Positions 15,442 through 23,341 of a stretch of DNA of 34,084 nucleotides are shown in pieces. The stretch's first letter is position 1; each line of letters begins with the position of its first letter. The translations under genes were made by a program, and so were the position numbers. The notes below the pieces were generated by a model, which was not told where the DNA came from, did no database searches, and saw only the letters and a list, made by a program, of their open reading frames with translations. The stretch comes from Candidatus Nanopelagicales bacterium (GTDB lineage: Bacteria; Actinomycetota; Actinomycetes; S36-B12), in NCBI GenBank assembly GCA_017857705.1, contig JAFMCP010000012.1, forward strand, positions 1 to 34,084, given 5' to 3'.

Positions 15442-15792
15442 TCACCTCAGGACAGCTGCCAGCTCACCTAATCGGTCCATCTGAAGTGTGTACCAGGTCC
15501 AATATCCATCTTTCTCTTTACTCAAAATTCCTGCCTCGACCAGCACCCGCAGATGATGACTCACCGTCGGCTGACTTAACCCCACAGCCTCGGTGAGGTC
15601 TCCAACACATGCCGTGCATTGATCACTGTCTCTGATTAGCGAGATGAGTTGAAGCCTGGTCGGATCAGCGACCGCCCTTAGGAGTTCGGCGAGAGCTTCG
15701 GCGGACTTGCGATCTATCGGCTTGCCAATTCCGCTCGGGCAGCATGCTGGGCCCCGCTGTCGGACTTGTTTTCCACTAATACTTTGCGCCAT
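15442..15792 (-). CDS. arsR: ArsR-family arsenite-responsive repressor
   Basis: A 116-residue winged-helix repressor that releases DNA when As(III) binds. The recognition helix lies in VGLSQPTVSHHLRVLVEAGIL. The sensor resembles the Corynebacterium ArsR type: a vicinal Cys17-Cys18 pair in the N-terminal extension (GPACCPSG) plus Cys59 and Cys62 (CTACVGDL) in the dimer region. This differs from the E. coli alpha-3 CxC site; here the sensor sits between N-terminal and central cysteines. It is divergent from acr3, with an 80-base control region between them holding an inverted repeat over the acr3 promoter. Confidence 0.92.
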   Translation of the reverse strand: MAQSISGKQVRQRGPACCPSGIGKPIDRKSAEALAELLRAVADPTRLQLISLIRDSDQCTACVGDLTEAVGLSQPTVSHHLRVLVEAGILSKEKDGYWTWYTLQMDRLGELAAVLR

Positions 15793-15834
15793 GAATTGTT
15801 CACCATTTGTTTCACTAAGTTGGCTTTAACTATA

Positions 15835-15866
15835 TTGACGACCATCTATGTACTCTGACATAGTAC
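15835..15866 (+). promoter_or_regulatory. acr3-arsC promoter with overlapping inverted repeat (ArsR operator)
   Basis: A -35 TTGACG at 15835-15840 is followed, 18 bases later, by CATAGT at 15859-15864 (or TAGTAC at 15861-15866, six bases before the acr3 ATG). CTATGT (15846-15851) and ACATAG (15858-15863) make a perfect 6+6 inverted repeat with a six-base spacer across the -10 region. Binding of the divergent ArsR there would block RNA polymerase. Confidence 0.6.
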
Positions 15867-15872
15867 ACCTCG

Positions 15873-16955
15873 ATGAACACCAATCAGCAAGCAACAAAAA
15901 GCGAACAACAGGTAATTTCCAATCTTTCAACATTAGATCGCTTTCTACCCCTGTGGATTGTCTTGGCTATGGCCTTGGGGCTATTGCTCGGGCGCGGCAT
16001 CCCTGGACTTCAAAGCGCACTGGATTCCTTCACCATCGATAACACCAGCATCCTGATTGCAATCGGCCTATTTGCCATGATGTATCCGGTACTGGCGCGG
16101 GTGAAATACGAAGAGATGGGCAATCTCGCAGGTGATCGCAAATTGCTGTGGCTCTCACTTGTAATGAATTGGCTGGTCGGCCCACTACTCATGTTTGCAC
16201 TTGCCTGGATTTTCCTTGCAGACTACCCGGAGTTTCGGACTGGCTTGATAGTCATTGGACTTGCTCGGTGTATTGCCATGGTGCTTATTTGGAATGATCT
16301 GGCTTGCGGTGACCGCGAGGCTGGCGCATTACTTGTTGCCATTAATTCAATTTTTCAAATTCTTGCTTATGCACTGCTCGGGACCTTCTATCTCGCGATC
16401 CTTCCCGGCTGGCTTGGTCTTGACACCCAAGACGTAGCCTTCTCCACTTGGGGGATCACCAAAGCGGTTCTCATCTTCTTAGGCATTCCACTGGCCCTGG
16501 GCTACCTCACCCGTCAAATCGGTGTGGCTAAGAAGGGTCGCGAATGGTACGACACCAAATTCGCACCGAGAATTGCACCGATCGCGCTTTGGGGACTTCT
16601 CTTCACCATCGTTGTTCTCTTTGCATTACAAGGAGAAGCGATCACTTCTGATCCCATAAGTGTCCTACTTATCGCTGTGCCACTCATGATCTATTTCATC
16701 ATTATGTGGTTTACCGCGATGGGGGCTGCGCATGCAATCGGACTGAGTTACGCGCGTTCAACAACGGTAGCTTTCACCTCCGCTGGAAACAACTTCGAAT
16801 TGGCAATTGCTGTGAGCATTGGAGTTTGGGGGGTCACCTCCGGTCAGGCTTTGGCCGGAGTAATTGGCCCACTGATTGAAGTACCAGCACTGGTAGCACT
16901 CGTGTACGTCTCACTTTGGCTACGACGCAAATGGACCTGGAAGGAACAACTATGA
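15873..16955 (+). CDS. acr3: Arsenite efflux transporter Acr3
   Basis: A 360-residue, ten-helix arsenite exporter of the ACR3 (BART) family, unrelated to ArsB. Typical segments: MMYPVLARVKYEEMG near helix 2-3, LARCIAMVLIWNDLACGDRE in helix 4 with the conserved Cys needed for arsenite transport, and STTVAFTSAGNNFELAIAVSIGVWG with the Glu of helix 9. It is proton-motive-force driven and extrudes As(OH)3. The ATG is three to six bases after the proposed -10 box, so the transcript is probably leaderless. The stop overlaps arsC (ATGA). Confidence 0.95.
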   Translation: MNTNQQATKSEQQVISNLSTLDRFLPLWIVLAMALGLLLGRGIPGLQSALDSFTIDNTSILIAIGLFAMMYPVLARVKYEEMGNLAGDRKLLWLSLVMNWLVGPLLMFALAWIFLADYPEFRTGLIVIGLARCIAMVLIWNDLACGDREAGALLVAINSIFQILAYALLGTFYLAILPGWLGLDTQDVAFSTWGITKAVLIFLGIPLALGYLTRQIGVAKKGREWYDTKFAPRIAPIALWGLLFTIVVLFALQGEAITSDPISVLLIAVPLMIYFIIMWFTAMGAAHAIGLSYARSTTVAFTSAGNNFELAIAVSIGVWGVTSGQALAGVIGPLIEVPALVALVYVSLWLRRKWTWKEQL

Positions 16956-17359
16956 AAAGGCAACCAACCGTGTTGTTTGTATGTGTTCACAATGCCGGAC
17001 GTTCACAGATGGCGGCTGGCTACCTGAGGCACCTTGCCGGAGATCGGGTTCAGATCTTGTCTGCTGGTTCAATTCCCGCTGAATCAATTAACCCCAATGC
17101 AATTGCCGCAATGCTCGAGGAGGGAATCGACATAAGTGACGCGCAACCCAAACTCCTGACTGATGAAACGGTGGAGTTGTCTGACGTAGTGATCACCATG
17201 GGCTGCGGTGATGCTTGCAAGTTCTACCCCGGGAAAAGATACGAAGATTGGAAACTTGAAGATCCAGCAGGTCAAGGGATTGAGTCAGTAAGAGCGATTC
17301 GAGACGAAATTCGCAGCCAAGTTGTTGAATTGGTTGCCGAACTCGAACTGGACCACTAA
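16952..17359 (+). CDS. arsC: Arsenate reductase, low-molecular-weight phosphatase fold, mycothiol type
   Basis: A 135-residue enzyme that reduces arsenate to arsenite for export by Acr3. The active-site P-loop is CVHNAGRS (Cys11 to Ser18). The late segment MGCGDACKFYPGKRYEDWKLEDPAG resembles the mycothiol/mycoredoxin-dependent actinobacterial enzymes more than thioredoxin-dependent S. aureus ArsC, where three cysteines relay. The Cys pair in GCGDAC could still form a disulfide, so the electron donor is inferred. ATG 16952 overlaps the acr3 stop. The TAA stop interlocks with the TAG of the nitroreductase gene. Confidence 0.92.
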   Translation: MKRQPTVLFVCVHNAGRSQMAAGYLRHLAGDRVQILSAGSIPAESINPNAIAAMLEEGIDISDAQPKLLTDETVELSDVVITMGCGDACKFYPGKRYEDWKLEDPAGQGIESVRAIRDEIRSQVVELVAELELDH

Positions 17360-17931
17360 CTCCAACCAAGCGCACGTTCCGCGCTCAAGCGAGGGTTGCG
17401 GGGCCGCTGGCCCTGTGGATCAGAATGCCCGATATTGACAAGGTACAGCGAGCGCCAGCTACTGCCTGAAAGGAATTCGGCGTCAACTCCAGCGCGATTA
17501 AATCCAGCCATGGGTCCAGCGTCGAGCCCAACCGTTCGCACCGCCAGAATGAAGAATCCAGCTTGCAGAGTTGCAATCTCACGCGCACTTGCAATTCTTT
17601 TCTCCGAATCCTGATAGATATCGCGAGCGTTGGGAACTTGTGGGAAATGATCGGGCAAAAACTCATTGAACTCGGTATCAAAGGCGAGTATCGCAACCGC
17701 GGCAGCGCTCGCGCTCTTCACGCGGTTTCCTTCATCGAGTAATGGCAGCAGCCGCTCTTTACCCTCTAGTGTGCGAACAAAGTGAACCCGCAGCGCCTGT
17801 GAGTTCATAGGTGTCGGTGCAAATTTGACCAAGTCGTAAATGCTGGTCAACTCGGCATCTGTGACTGATTCACTCGTGAAGGAATAGGTCGTGTGGGCGT
17901 CCGTGAACAGTTCATTGATGGCGGGATTCAT
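17356..17931 (-). CDS. Nitroreductase-family oxidoreductase (RutE/malonic semialdehyde reductase-like)
   Basis: A 191-residue FMN enzyme of the nitroreductase fold. The N-terminus (INELFTDAHTTYSFTSESVTD then LVKFAPTPMNSQALRVHFV) matches the RutE/YdfN-like group, which uses NADPH to reduce malonic semialdehyde to 3-hydroxypropionate. The C-terminus has the group's GPMAGFNRAGVDAEFL and SLYLVNIGHSDPQGQRPRNPRLS. No rut genes are adjacent, so the substrate stays open. It is convergent with arsC with interlocked stops, and lies 55 bases before the end of the Lrp gene on the same strand. Confidence 0.85.
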   Translation of the reverse strand: MNPAINELFTDAHTTYSFTSESVTDAELTSIYDLVKFAPTPMNSQALRVHFVRTLEGKERLLPLLDEGNRVKSASAAAVAILAFDTEFNEFLPDHFPQVPNARDIYQDSEKRIASAREIATLQAGFFILAVRTVGLDAGPMAGFNRAGVDAEFLSGSSWRSLYLVNIGHSDPQGQRPRNPRLSAERALGWS

Positions 17932-17986
17932 CCCCTAATCAAACAGGAGTCCAAGCCCGTTGCAACTTCGGGTAAGTAAATGCTCG

Positions 17987-18436
17987 CTAAATGACTTCCC
18001 GTGGAGCTAGGACCTCGCAACTCTGGCTGGACAGAATGAGTTCACTCGAAGGCGTGCCGTACTTACTGAGTTCGTCAATGACAGATTCAAATTCGTCCAT
18101 GGTTCCGGCCACCACTCGCAAAATCGAGCAGTAAGGACCCGTGACTCGGAGTATCTCCAGAATATGTTTGTTCTCAATAGCCTTTGAGTCCTTCAAAATA
18201 CAGGTCGTCCCGTGGCAATCCAAGCGCACGATTGCGTCGACCGTCCAACCCATGGAACGTGGATTGACATGGGCTCGGTAACCCGTGATTACCCCAGCCT
18301 CTTCCAGTTTTCGGGTGCGATTGGCCACCGAAGGGGTAGATAAATGCACGATACGAGAGAGAGCGCTGTAGGAATGTCTAGCGTCTTTTTGCAGTGCCTC
18401 AAGGATTCGAGCATCCATGTCGTCTAGTTCATGCAT
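17987..18436 (-). CDS. Lrp/AsnC-family transcriptional regulator (KynR-like candidate)
   Basis: A 149-residue one-component regulator. The N-terminal helix-turn-helix is MDARILEALQKDARHSYSALSRIVHLSTPSVANRTRKLEEAGVI (split here: MDARILEALQKD, then ALSRIVHLSTPSVANRTRKL). The C-terminal half is a RAM ligand-binding domain (VTGPYCSILRVVAGTMDEFESVIDEL). ATG 18436 overlaps the last codons and stop of the tryptophan dioxygenase gene by eight bases, so the two are cotranslated. In Pseudomonas an Lrp-type KynR responds to kynurenine and controls kynA; the arrangement here suggests a similar job (inference). Confidence 0.88.
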   Translation of the reverse strand: MHELDDMDARILEALQKDARHSYSALSRIVHLSTPSVANRTRKLEEAGVITGYRAHVNPRSMGWTVDAIVRLDCHGTTCILKDSKAIENKHILEILRVTGPYCSILRVVAGTMDEFESVIDELSKYGTPSSELILSSQSCEVLAPREVI

Positions 18437-19142
18437 TACTGGTGAGTTCCCGATCGGCACGATCTGTTAGGTCAGCGCGAACTTCCCATAGCTCTTCCAT
18501 GATTGAACGATCCCGCAGATTCCGAACAATTTCAACCGGTGTTCCCTGGGTCCCGCTCACGGTGCCGCCAATGGTTCGTTCAATTACTTTGACATGAACA
18601 CTTCGCCAGATCATCAAAGCTTCATCGATGTCAACCAGTAATTCAACCAACGAGTACAAGGCCTCATTGTCTTCAACATTTAGATACAGCTTTTCCAATG
18701 AGAGATCTGACCGCCCCAACGCGGCTTGAACACTGTCAACCAATACTTTGAGGCTATCCCGCAGATTTCGAAAACCTGGTGAATCGAAACCTGAACCGTG
18801 ACCTAGTGCTGTACGCACGTGCTGGTAGTCCCACGGTGTCATCTTTTCGAGCATTGGTAACTGAGCGGTCGTGTAATTAATACAGTCACGCGCTCTGACG
18901 AGATATCGAGACGCTGCCGCAATCGCATCTTGTGAAATATGAAGAACCGCGTAGTCGATCTCGGCAATCGCCAGTTTGAGCCACAATTCAGATGATTGGT
19001 GAACCACCGTGAAGAGCAATTCATCACGGTGCTTCCATGTTTCAGGTTCGGGTTGTAGCGTGAGAAGTTCGTCGGTCCGGATATAAACCTCGTAGTCACT
19101 ACTACCTTCGCCGGCAAATTTTGGTTCACGCAATTCATTCAT
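18429..19142 (-). CDS. kynA: Tryptophan 2,3-dioxygenase family protein
   Basis: A roughly 237-residue heme dioxygenase that opens the indole ring of tryptophan to N-formylkynurenine. Family signatures: HRDELLFTVVHQSSELWLKL with the distal His, RTALGHGSGFDSPGFRNLRD (the family normally has SGFQSxQFR), and WRSVHVKVIERTIGG with the proximal heme His. The GTQGTPVEIVRN tail fits the substrate-binding GT segment. The start is uncertain: ATG 19142 is spaced properly from AAGGAA/GAGAAG, ATG 19154 would add four residues. A sigma70-like promoter lies upstream. No kynurenine formamidase or kynureninase is in the window. Confidence 0.85.
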   Translation of the reverse strand: MNELREPKFAGEGSSDYEVYIRTDELLTLQPEPETWKHRDELLFTVVHQSSELWLKLAIAEIDYAVLHISQDAIAAASRYLVRARDCINYTTAQLPMLEKMTPWDYQHVRTALGHGSGFDSPGFRNLRDSLKVLVDSVQAALGRSDLSLEKLYLNVEDNEALYSLVELLVDIDEALMIWRSVHVKVIERTIGGTVSGTQGTPVEIVRNLRDRSIMEELWEVRADLTDRADRELTSNA

Positions 19143-19183
19143 GAGACTTCTCATTTCCTTAACGGATCGGCCCAAGCCTTCTG

Positions 19184-19212
19184 ATGCTATGGGCCGCCAC
19201 CGCAAATATCAA
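19184..19212 (-). promoter_or_regulatory. Promoter of the kynA-Lrp operon
   Basis: On the minus strand TTGATA (19212-19207) and TAGCAT (19189-19184) are separated by 17 bases, a standard sigma70 layout. The predicted start near 19177 leaves a leader of about 35 bases with a ribosome-binding site. Confidence 0.5.
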
Positions 19213-19232
19213 CCTGAATGACCGGCAAATCA

Positions 19233-19245
19233 ACGTTCGGAACGT
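19233..19245. repeat. 13-base palindrome upstream of the kynA promoter
   Basis: ACGTTC-G-GAACGT is a perfect 6+1+6 inverted repeat about 21 bases upstream of the -35 box. A related ACGTT at 19259-19263 pairs with the AACGT half. This position suits an activator such as the Lrp-type protein of the operon. The rest of 19143-19382 contains no gene that I can support. Confidence 0.45.
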
Positions 19246-19338
19246 AAAGTGCCCTCTGACGTTACGAAATGGTCATGGCAACACAATTCGTTGCAGTTAT
19301 TCACATCTTTTGAGATTTCAAGTCGAATGATCCTTCTC

Positions 19339-19356
19339 CAAGGCAAGGGGGCCTTG
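19339..19356. terminator. Weak hairpin after the amine oxidase gene
   Basis: CAAGGC and GCCTTG pair with a six-base loop, 27 bases downstream of the amine oxidase stop. No U-run follows on the amine oxidase strand, so it is only a weak terminator candidate. Confidence 0.3.
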
Positions 19357-19382
19357 TTTCATTTCGAATGTGTGAAAGCTGG

Positions 19383-20429
19383 CTAGTTATTCTGTGCAAT
19401 TATCAAGTGTGCTGTTCGGTGAGCAGCCGAGAAGGCACCTTGAATGTGACCCGGTGAATCAACAGCTGTTTCGGTTGATGCAAAAAATAGCCGTCCATCA
19501 AAGTGTGGTTGGCGTAGTGCGTGAGATCCAAAGAGTTGATAATCATTTAATTGATCCACTCCAGGTGGCGAAGTGAACTGCGAACTACTCCAGTCTTTGA
19601 TCAAGACGGATCGTGGGGTCTTCGCTTCCGGACCAAAAAGCTCTGCGAGTTGCGTTGTGACCGCTTCCTCGGTTATTCGTTCTCTGCTAAATCCAAAGAG
19701 GGCACCAAAACATTCCTCCACATCACTTACGTCATGGATTTCTCGAAGCGGTCCAACATGACTCATTGCACTCCCTGCTAATCCATGTTTGCGCCAAAAC
19801 GGTGAGTCATAGACTGCGACTACTTTTGTCACGGCACCCATCCAGACTGGCGTATTCATGGCGATACTCATTACGTCTTCGGGTAGTTGCGGGCTAAAGG
19901 AAATATTGGCAAGAGCAGTCGCTGGTGGTAAAGCCAGCACAACGTGTTTCGCTGTATAAACACCGCGATCGGTTATCACCGTTACGCCCTTGTCGTTGCC
20001 CTGATCAAACTTCAATTCGGTCACCTTCGTTGAAAGTTGCACAGTGCCAGGGGGCAGGGATTCGGCTAATGCGACTGCAAGTTTTTGGGTTCCACCACTA
20101 ATTCGCCAGGCCTGTTGATCAAGTGGGTTGCCATCTAGTTCCTGCACACTCCCTGGGATTTGATACATCATGTTGCCACTCGCGTATTGCGGAAACGTCT
20201 CTATTCCGAATTCATGAATGACTTCACGTACGTCATTTTCGTTTTGCCAGAACCACGTTGCACCAAGGTCAACACCTGGATCTGCAGAAAGCAGGCGCCC
20301 GCCCACTCGATCTCGGCCTTCACAAACGGCAACTGACACTCCAGCTTGACCCAATATTCTTGCAAGTCGAAGGCCACTTGCTCCGGCGCCTACAACAAAT
20401 ACGTCAAGTGCATCAACGGTTTGCATCAC
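19383..20429 (-). CDS. Flavin-containing amine oxidase (monoamine oxidase family)
   Basis: A 348-residue FAD enzyme that oxidises an amine to an imine. The dinucleotide-binding motif is VVGAGASGLRLARILGQAG (GxGxxG) followed by EGRDRVGGRLLS, the classical MAO arginine loop. The centre has ISGGTQKLAVALAES, and the C-terminal FAD-binding part has GRLFFASTETAVDSPGHIQGAFSAAHRTA, equivalent to the MAO GE-x6-G-x2-EGA motif but with Ser-Thr-Glu-Thr. It is shorter than most MAOs (about 450), so the substrate domain is reduced. The start is GTG 20429 because TAGTGT lies exactly six bases before it; ATG 20426 is the alternative. Tryptamine or other aromatic amines are possible given kynA nearby, but that is a guess. 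Confidence 0.87.
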   Translation of the reverse strand: MMQTVDALDVFVVGAGASGLRLARILGQAGVSVAVCEGRDRVGGRLLSADPGVDLGATWFWQNENDVREVIHEFGIETFPQYASGNMMYQIPGSVQELDGNPLDQQAWRISGGTQKLAVALAESLPPGTVQLSTKVTELKFDQGNDKGVTVITDRGVYTAKHVVLALPPATALANISFSPQLPEDVMSIAMNTPVWMGAVTKVVAVYDSPFWRKHGLAGSAMSHVGPLREIHDVSDVEECFGALFGFSRERITEEAVTTQLAELFGPEAKTPRSVLIKDWSSSQFTSPPGVDQLNDYQLFGSHALRQPHFDGRLFFASTETAVDSPGHIQGAFSAAHRTAHLIIAQNN

Positions 20430-20435
20430 TTGGGC

Positions 20436-20441
20436 ACACTA
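20436..20441 (-). promoter_or_regulatory. Putative -10 box for leaderless amine oxidase transcript
   Basis: TAGTGT, six bases (GCCCAA), then GTG 20429. It favours GTG over the ATG one codon later. Confidence 0.5.
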
Positions 20442-20455
20442 ATGGTCTTTCACAA

Positions 20456-20596
20456 TCATTGGCGTTTGCATTTCTCCGAGCAGTACTTGACCTGGTCCCA
20501 ATCTCGAGCCCATTTCTTGCGCCACTCGAACGGTCGACCACATGCAGCACAGACTTTTGGCGGAAATCCATTTTTTGGTTGAGCCACGCGGGTCAT
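20456..20596 (-). CDS. DUF2256 small zinc-ribbon-like protein
   Basis: A 46-residue protein, easy to miss because of its length. It reads [20 protein letters not shown], then [19 protein letters not shown], which is the DUF2256 pattern. Cys16, Cys19, Cys39 and Cys43 form a CxxC...CxxxC zinc-binding set. The function of the family is unknown; from memory it is often found beside cryptochrome/photolyase or other flavoprotein genes. The ATG at 20596 has TATCGT six bases upstream. It lies 26 bases before the flavin amine oxidase start and is divergent from the iron transporter operon. Confidence 0.88.
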   Translation of the reverse strand: MTRVAQPKNGFPPKVCAACGRPFEWRKKWARDWDQVKYCSEKCKRQ

Positions 20597-20602
20597 AGAA
20601 AA

Positions 20603-20608
20603 ACGATA
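20603..20608 (-). promoter_or_regulatory. Putative -10 box for leaderless DUF2256 transcript
   Basis: TATCGT, six bases (TTTTCT), then ATG 20596. It supports this short gene being real. Confidence 0.45.
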
Positions 20609-20651
20609 CCCACCCCGAATTCCCCTTAAACAGATCGACCGTCTACATTAG

Positions 20652-20670
20652 TAAGGTAATCCTTACCTAA
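20652..20670. promoter_or_regulatory. Iron box (DtxR/IdeR-type operator) before the iron ABC operon
   Basis: The 19-base site beginning TAAGGTAAT and ending ACCTAA matches the DtxR/IdeR consensus at 15 of 19 positions by my alignment. Its core AGGTAA-TCC-TTACCT is a perfect palindrome, and a nested GTAAGG-TAAT-CCTTAC repeat (20651-20666) overlaps it. TAACCT at 20668-20673 could be the -10 box, so iron-loaded repressor would block initiation. This implies the operon is on under iron shortage. Confidence 0.75.
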
Positions 20671-20702
20671 CCTATGGATTTACCCAACAATGAAAGGTCG
20701 TC

Positions 20703-21779
20703 GTGTCACATATCCGCCGAATATCCCGGTCTTCCCTCTCCTTGCGGCCCACCCGCGCGAAAGTGAGCGCAATCGCCGCAATGGCGCTGCTGCTCCCGGT
20801 CTTAGCCGCCTGCTCGAGTGACTCCGGCTCAGAATCGACAGAGTCTTCAGAACCAAGTGAGCTCGTGGTGTACTCCGGCCGTAGCGAAGAACTTGTTGGG
20901 CCACTTTTTGCCGAATTTGCCAAAGCAACCGGGATCAACATTTCTGCCCGTTTTGGTGACAGCGCCGAATTAGCAGCCCAAATGCTTGAGGAAGGAGACC
21001 GTTCGCCCGCTCAGGTGTATTTCTCGCAAGACGCAGGTGCATTGGGCTCGGTTAATTCACTCCTGAGCACACTGCCCGAAAACATAACCAGCCTTGTCTC
21101 GCCGGAGTATCGTGCGGTTGACAACACCTGGACAGGTGTAACGGGGCGAGCGCGAGTGATTGCCTACGACCCCGAAAATGTTCCAGCAGATCAAGTACCC
21201 CAATCGGTATTCGAACTCACCGATGAAAAATGGCGCGGTCAAGTTGCAATCGCCCCGACCAATGCCTCCTTCCAGTCATTTGTGACAGCTATGCGCCTGA
21301 CACAAGGCGAAGAGGTGACACAAGAATGGCTGACCGGTTTGGTCAATAACGATGTCCAATCGTATGAAAAAAACGGCTTGATTCTCGATGCAGTGGACAG
21401 TGGACAAGTTCAATTGGGATTGGTCAATCACTACTACTGGTATGAAAAAGCCGCCGAGGTCGGCGATACGAATATGCGTGCGCAGATTTCCTTCATGGCA
21501 CCACAGGACCCCGGATCACTGGTCAATGTTGCCGGTGTCGGGATCCTTAAAGGTGCGGCGGAGAACACAGCAGCTGTCGAGTTTGTTCAATGGTTGCTTT
21601 CACCCAGCACCCAAGAGTGGTTTGTTACCAACACATTTGAATACCCGCTGGTTACAGGAGTTGAATCTGCACCCGGCCTGCCTGCGATTGACACTCTCGC
21701 AGGGCCCGACATTGAACTCGCTCAACTTGCTGACCTGCCAGCAACCCTGGCAATGCTGCAAGACGTTGGCCTACTCTAG
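20703..21779 (+). CDS. fbpA: Iron(III) ABC transporter substrate-binding lipoprotein
   Basis: A 358-residue extracytoplasmic ferric-ion-binding protein of the FbpA/FutA/SfuA family. The signal peptide has an arginine-rich n-region and a lipobox LAAC with Cys37, so it is a membrane-anchored lipoprotein, followed by a Ser/Glu linker. LVVYSGRSEELVGPLFAEF is the family N-terminus, and the adjacent Tyr244-Tyr245 in NHYYWYEK are the iron-ligand tyrosines. The start is GTG with an AAAGG ribosome-binding site six bases upstream. It is the first gene of a three-gene operon behind an iron box, eight bases before the permease. Confidence 0.93.
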   Translation: MSHIRRISRSSLSLRPTRAKVSAIAAMALLLPVLAACSSDSGSESTESSEPSELVVYSGRSEELVGPLFAEFAKATGINISARFGDSAELAAQMLEEGDRSPAQVYFSQDAGALGSVNSLLSTLPENITSLVSPEYRAVDNTWTGVTGRARVIAYDPENVPADQVPQSVFELTDEKWRGQVAIAPTNASFQSFVTAMRLTQGEEVTQEWLTGLVNNDVQSYEKNGLILDAVDSGQVQLGLVNHYYWYEKAAEVGDTNMRAQISFMAPQDPGSLVNVAGVGILKGAAENTAAVEFVQWLLSPSTQEWFVTNTFEYPLVTGVESAPGLPAIDTLAGPDIELAQLADLPATLAMLQDVGLL

Positions 21780-21787
21780 ACACGACC

Positions 21788-23341
21788 ATGCACAATAAAG
21801 ACAACGCGAAGGCGCCGTTTCTCCTTTTCTGGGGAGCGGCGCTTTGCGCGTGCATCGCTGCGATTCCGCTGGTGTATCTGGCGATTCGAATTGGCGGTGC
21901 GGGAGTGCGTGAGATTGTCTCGATTCTTACTCGCTTGCGAACTTGGGAGACCGTAGGTATCAGTGTTAGTTTGGCGATCGTTGTTGTCACAGCTTCGCTG
22001 CTCATTAGTTACCCGACCGCACTTTTACTCACGCGAACAAAACTTCCACTTCGCAGATTCTGGTTCACGACCGCGGCGCTCCCACTTGCAATCCCTTCCT
22101 ACGTCGCTGCCTATGCATGGATTGCACTGATTCCCGGAATGAACGGGTTCTGGGCTGCAGCGCTGGTCTTGACCGCCGTGAGTTTCCCCTATGTTCTGCT
22201 ACCACTACTAGTGTCACTTCGATCCGCTGATATCGGGCTTGAGCAGGTTGCAAGGTCGCTCGGAGGAAAACCCACGGCTGCTTTTTTTGCAACCACATTT
22301 CGACAAAGCATTCCGGCGGCGGCAGCAGGCTCACTACTCGTAGCCCTCTACGTTCTCTCAGACTTCGGTGCGGTAGCACTGCTTCGCGTTGATGCATTCA
22401 CCCGAGTGATCTACACCTCCTACCGGGCAAGTTTTGATCGAAGCAATGCCGCGGTCCTTGCCGGCATGCTGGTGATTCTCGCCGTGATTCTGATTTCACT
22501 TGAGCGCAAAGCCCGCGGACGCACTCTCCGGTTTCGAGCCGACAAGGGCGTCGCCTCAATAACGGTGCCAAAGGCTCTCACGCCCATTTCCTCTGCACTA
22601 AGTTCACTTTGGTTCATCGCCATAGCGGTGATTAGCCTCGGAATCCCGATCATTTCTTTGTTGATCAGGCTCGCTCAAGGAGCACGCCGACCACTTGACT
22701 GGGCTGAATTGATGTCCGCCGTTGTAAATACAGCTTGGATTTCCGCCTTAGGGGCCGTGATCGCAGTCCTGCTAGCACTCCCCATTGCAGCGCTGGCGTC
22801 GAAGTTCCGCCGAAAAAGCACCAGCACCGTCGAGTCCATCTCTTATTCCGGTTTAGCGCTGCCCGGAATCGTGATCGGACTTTCCCTTGTTTACCTCTCA
22901 CTAAATACAGTGCCCTTTCTTTACCAGAGTTTTGTACTCCTCGCTTTCGCCTACGCGGTCCTCTTCCTGCCAAAATCACTTGGCGCATCACGGAGTTCAC
23001 TTGAAGCAATCCCGCCAGCATTAGCTCAAGTAGCCCAAACATTGGGTTACAGCCCGCTACGCGCTTGGCTGTACACGAGTGGCCGTATTTCTTTGCCAGG
23101 AATCGCCGCTGGCGGATTACTCGTCATGTTGACAGCGATGAAGGAACTCCCGGCAACCCTGATGCTTCGTCCAACAGGATTCGACACCTTGGCAACAGAA
23201 CTGTGGAGCCGCACCGAACTTGCGGCATTCGGAGCTGCCGCACCATACGCCCTCGCGCTAATTCTGCTTGCCGCAATTCCCTCCTTTGCCCTTTCACGCA
23301 GTTTCCTTACGAGTGAAAAAGAAACTATGGTGGTCGCGTGA
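21788..23341 (+). CDS. fbpB: Iron(III) ABC transporter permease (two-domain)
   Basis: A 517-residue membrane protein made of two fused permease domains with about twelve helices, as usual for FbpB/SfuB. Each half carries an EAA docking loop: EQVARSLGGKPTAAFFATTF (about residues 151-170) and AQVAQTLGYSPLRAWLYTSG (about 413-432), each followed by a proline/glycine-rich segment. The central polar linker with ERKARGRTLRFRADKG joins the halves. It forms the membrane channel for Fe(III) from FbpA, driven by FbpC, whose GTG overlaps its stop (GTGA). Confidence 0.92.
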   Translation: MHNKDNAKAPFLLFWGAALCACIAAIPLVYLAIRIGGAGVREIVSILTRLRTWETVGISVSLAIVVVTASLLISYPTALLLTRTKLPLRRFWFTTAALPLAIPSYVAAYAWIALIPGMNGFWAAALVLTAVSFPYVLLPLLVSLRSADIGLEQVARSLGGKPTAAFFATTFRQSIPAAAAGSLLVALYVLSDFGAVALLRVDAFTRVIYTSYRASFDRSNAAVLAGMLVILAVILISLERKARGRTLRFRADKGVASITVPKALTPISSALSSLWFIAIAVISLGIPIISLLIRLAQGARRPLDWAELMSAVVNTAWISALGAVIAVLLALPIAALASKFRRKSTSTVESISYSGLALPGIVIGLSLVYLSLNTVPFLYQSFVLLAFAYAVLFLPKSLGASRSSLEAIPPALAQVAQTLGYSPLRAWLYTSGRISLPGIAAGGLLVMLTAMKELPATLMLRPTGFDTLATELWSRTELAAFGAAAPYALALILLAAIPSFALSRSFLTSEKETMVVA

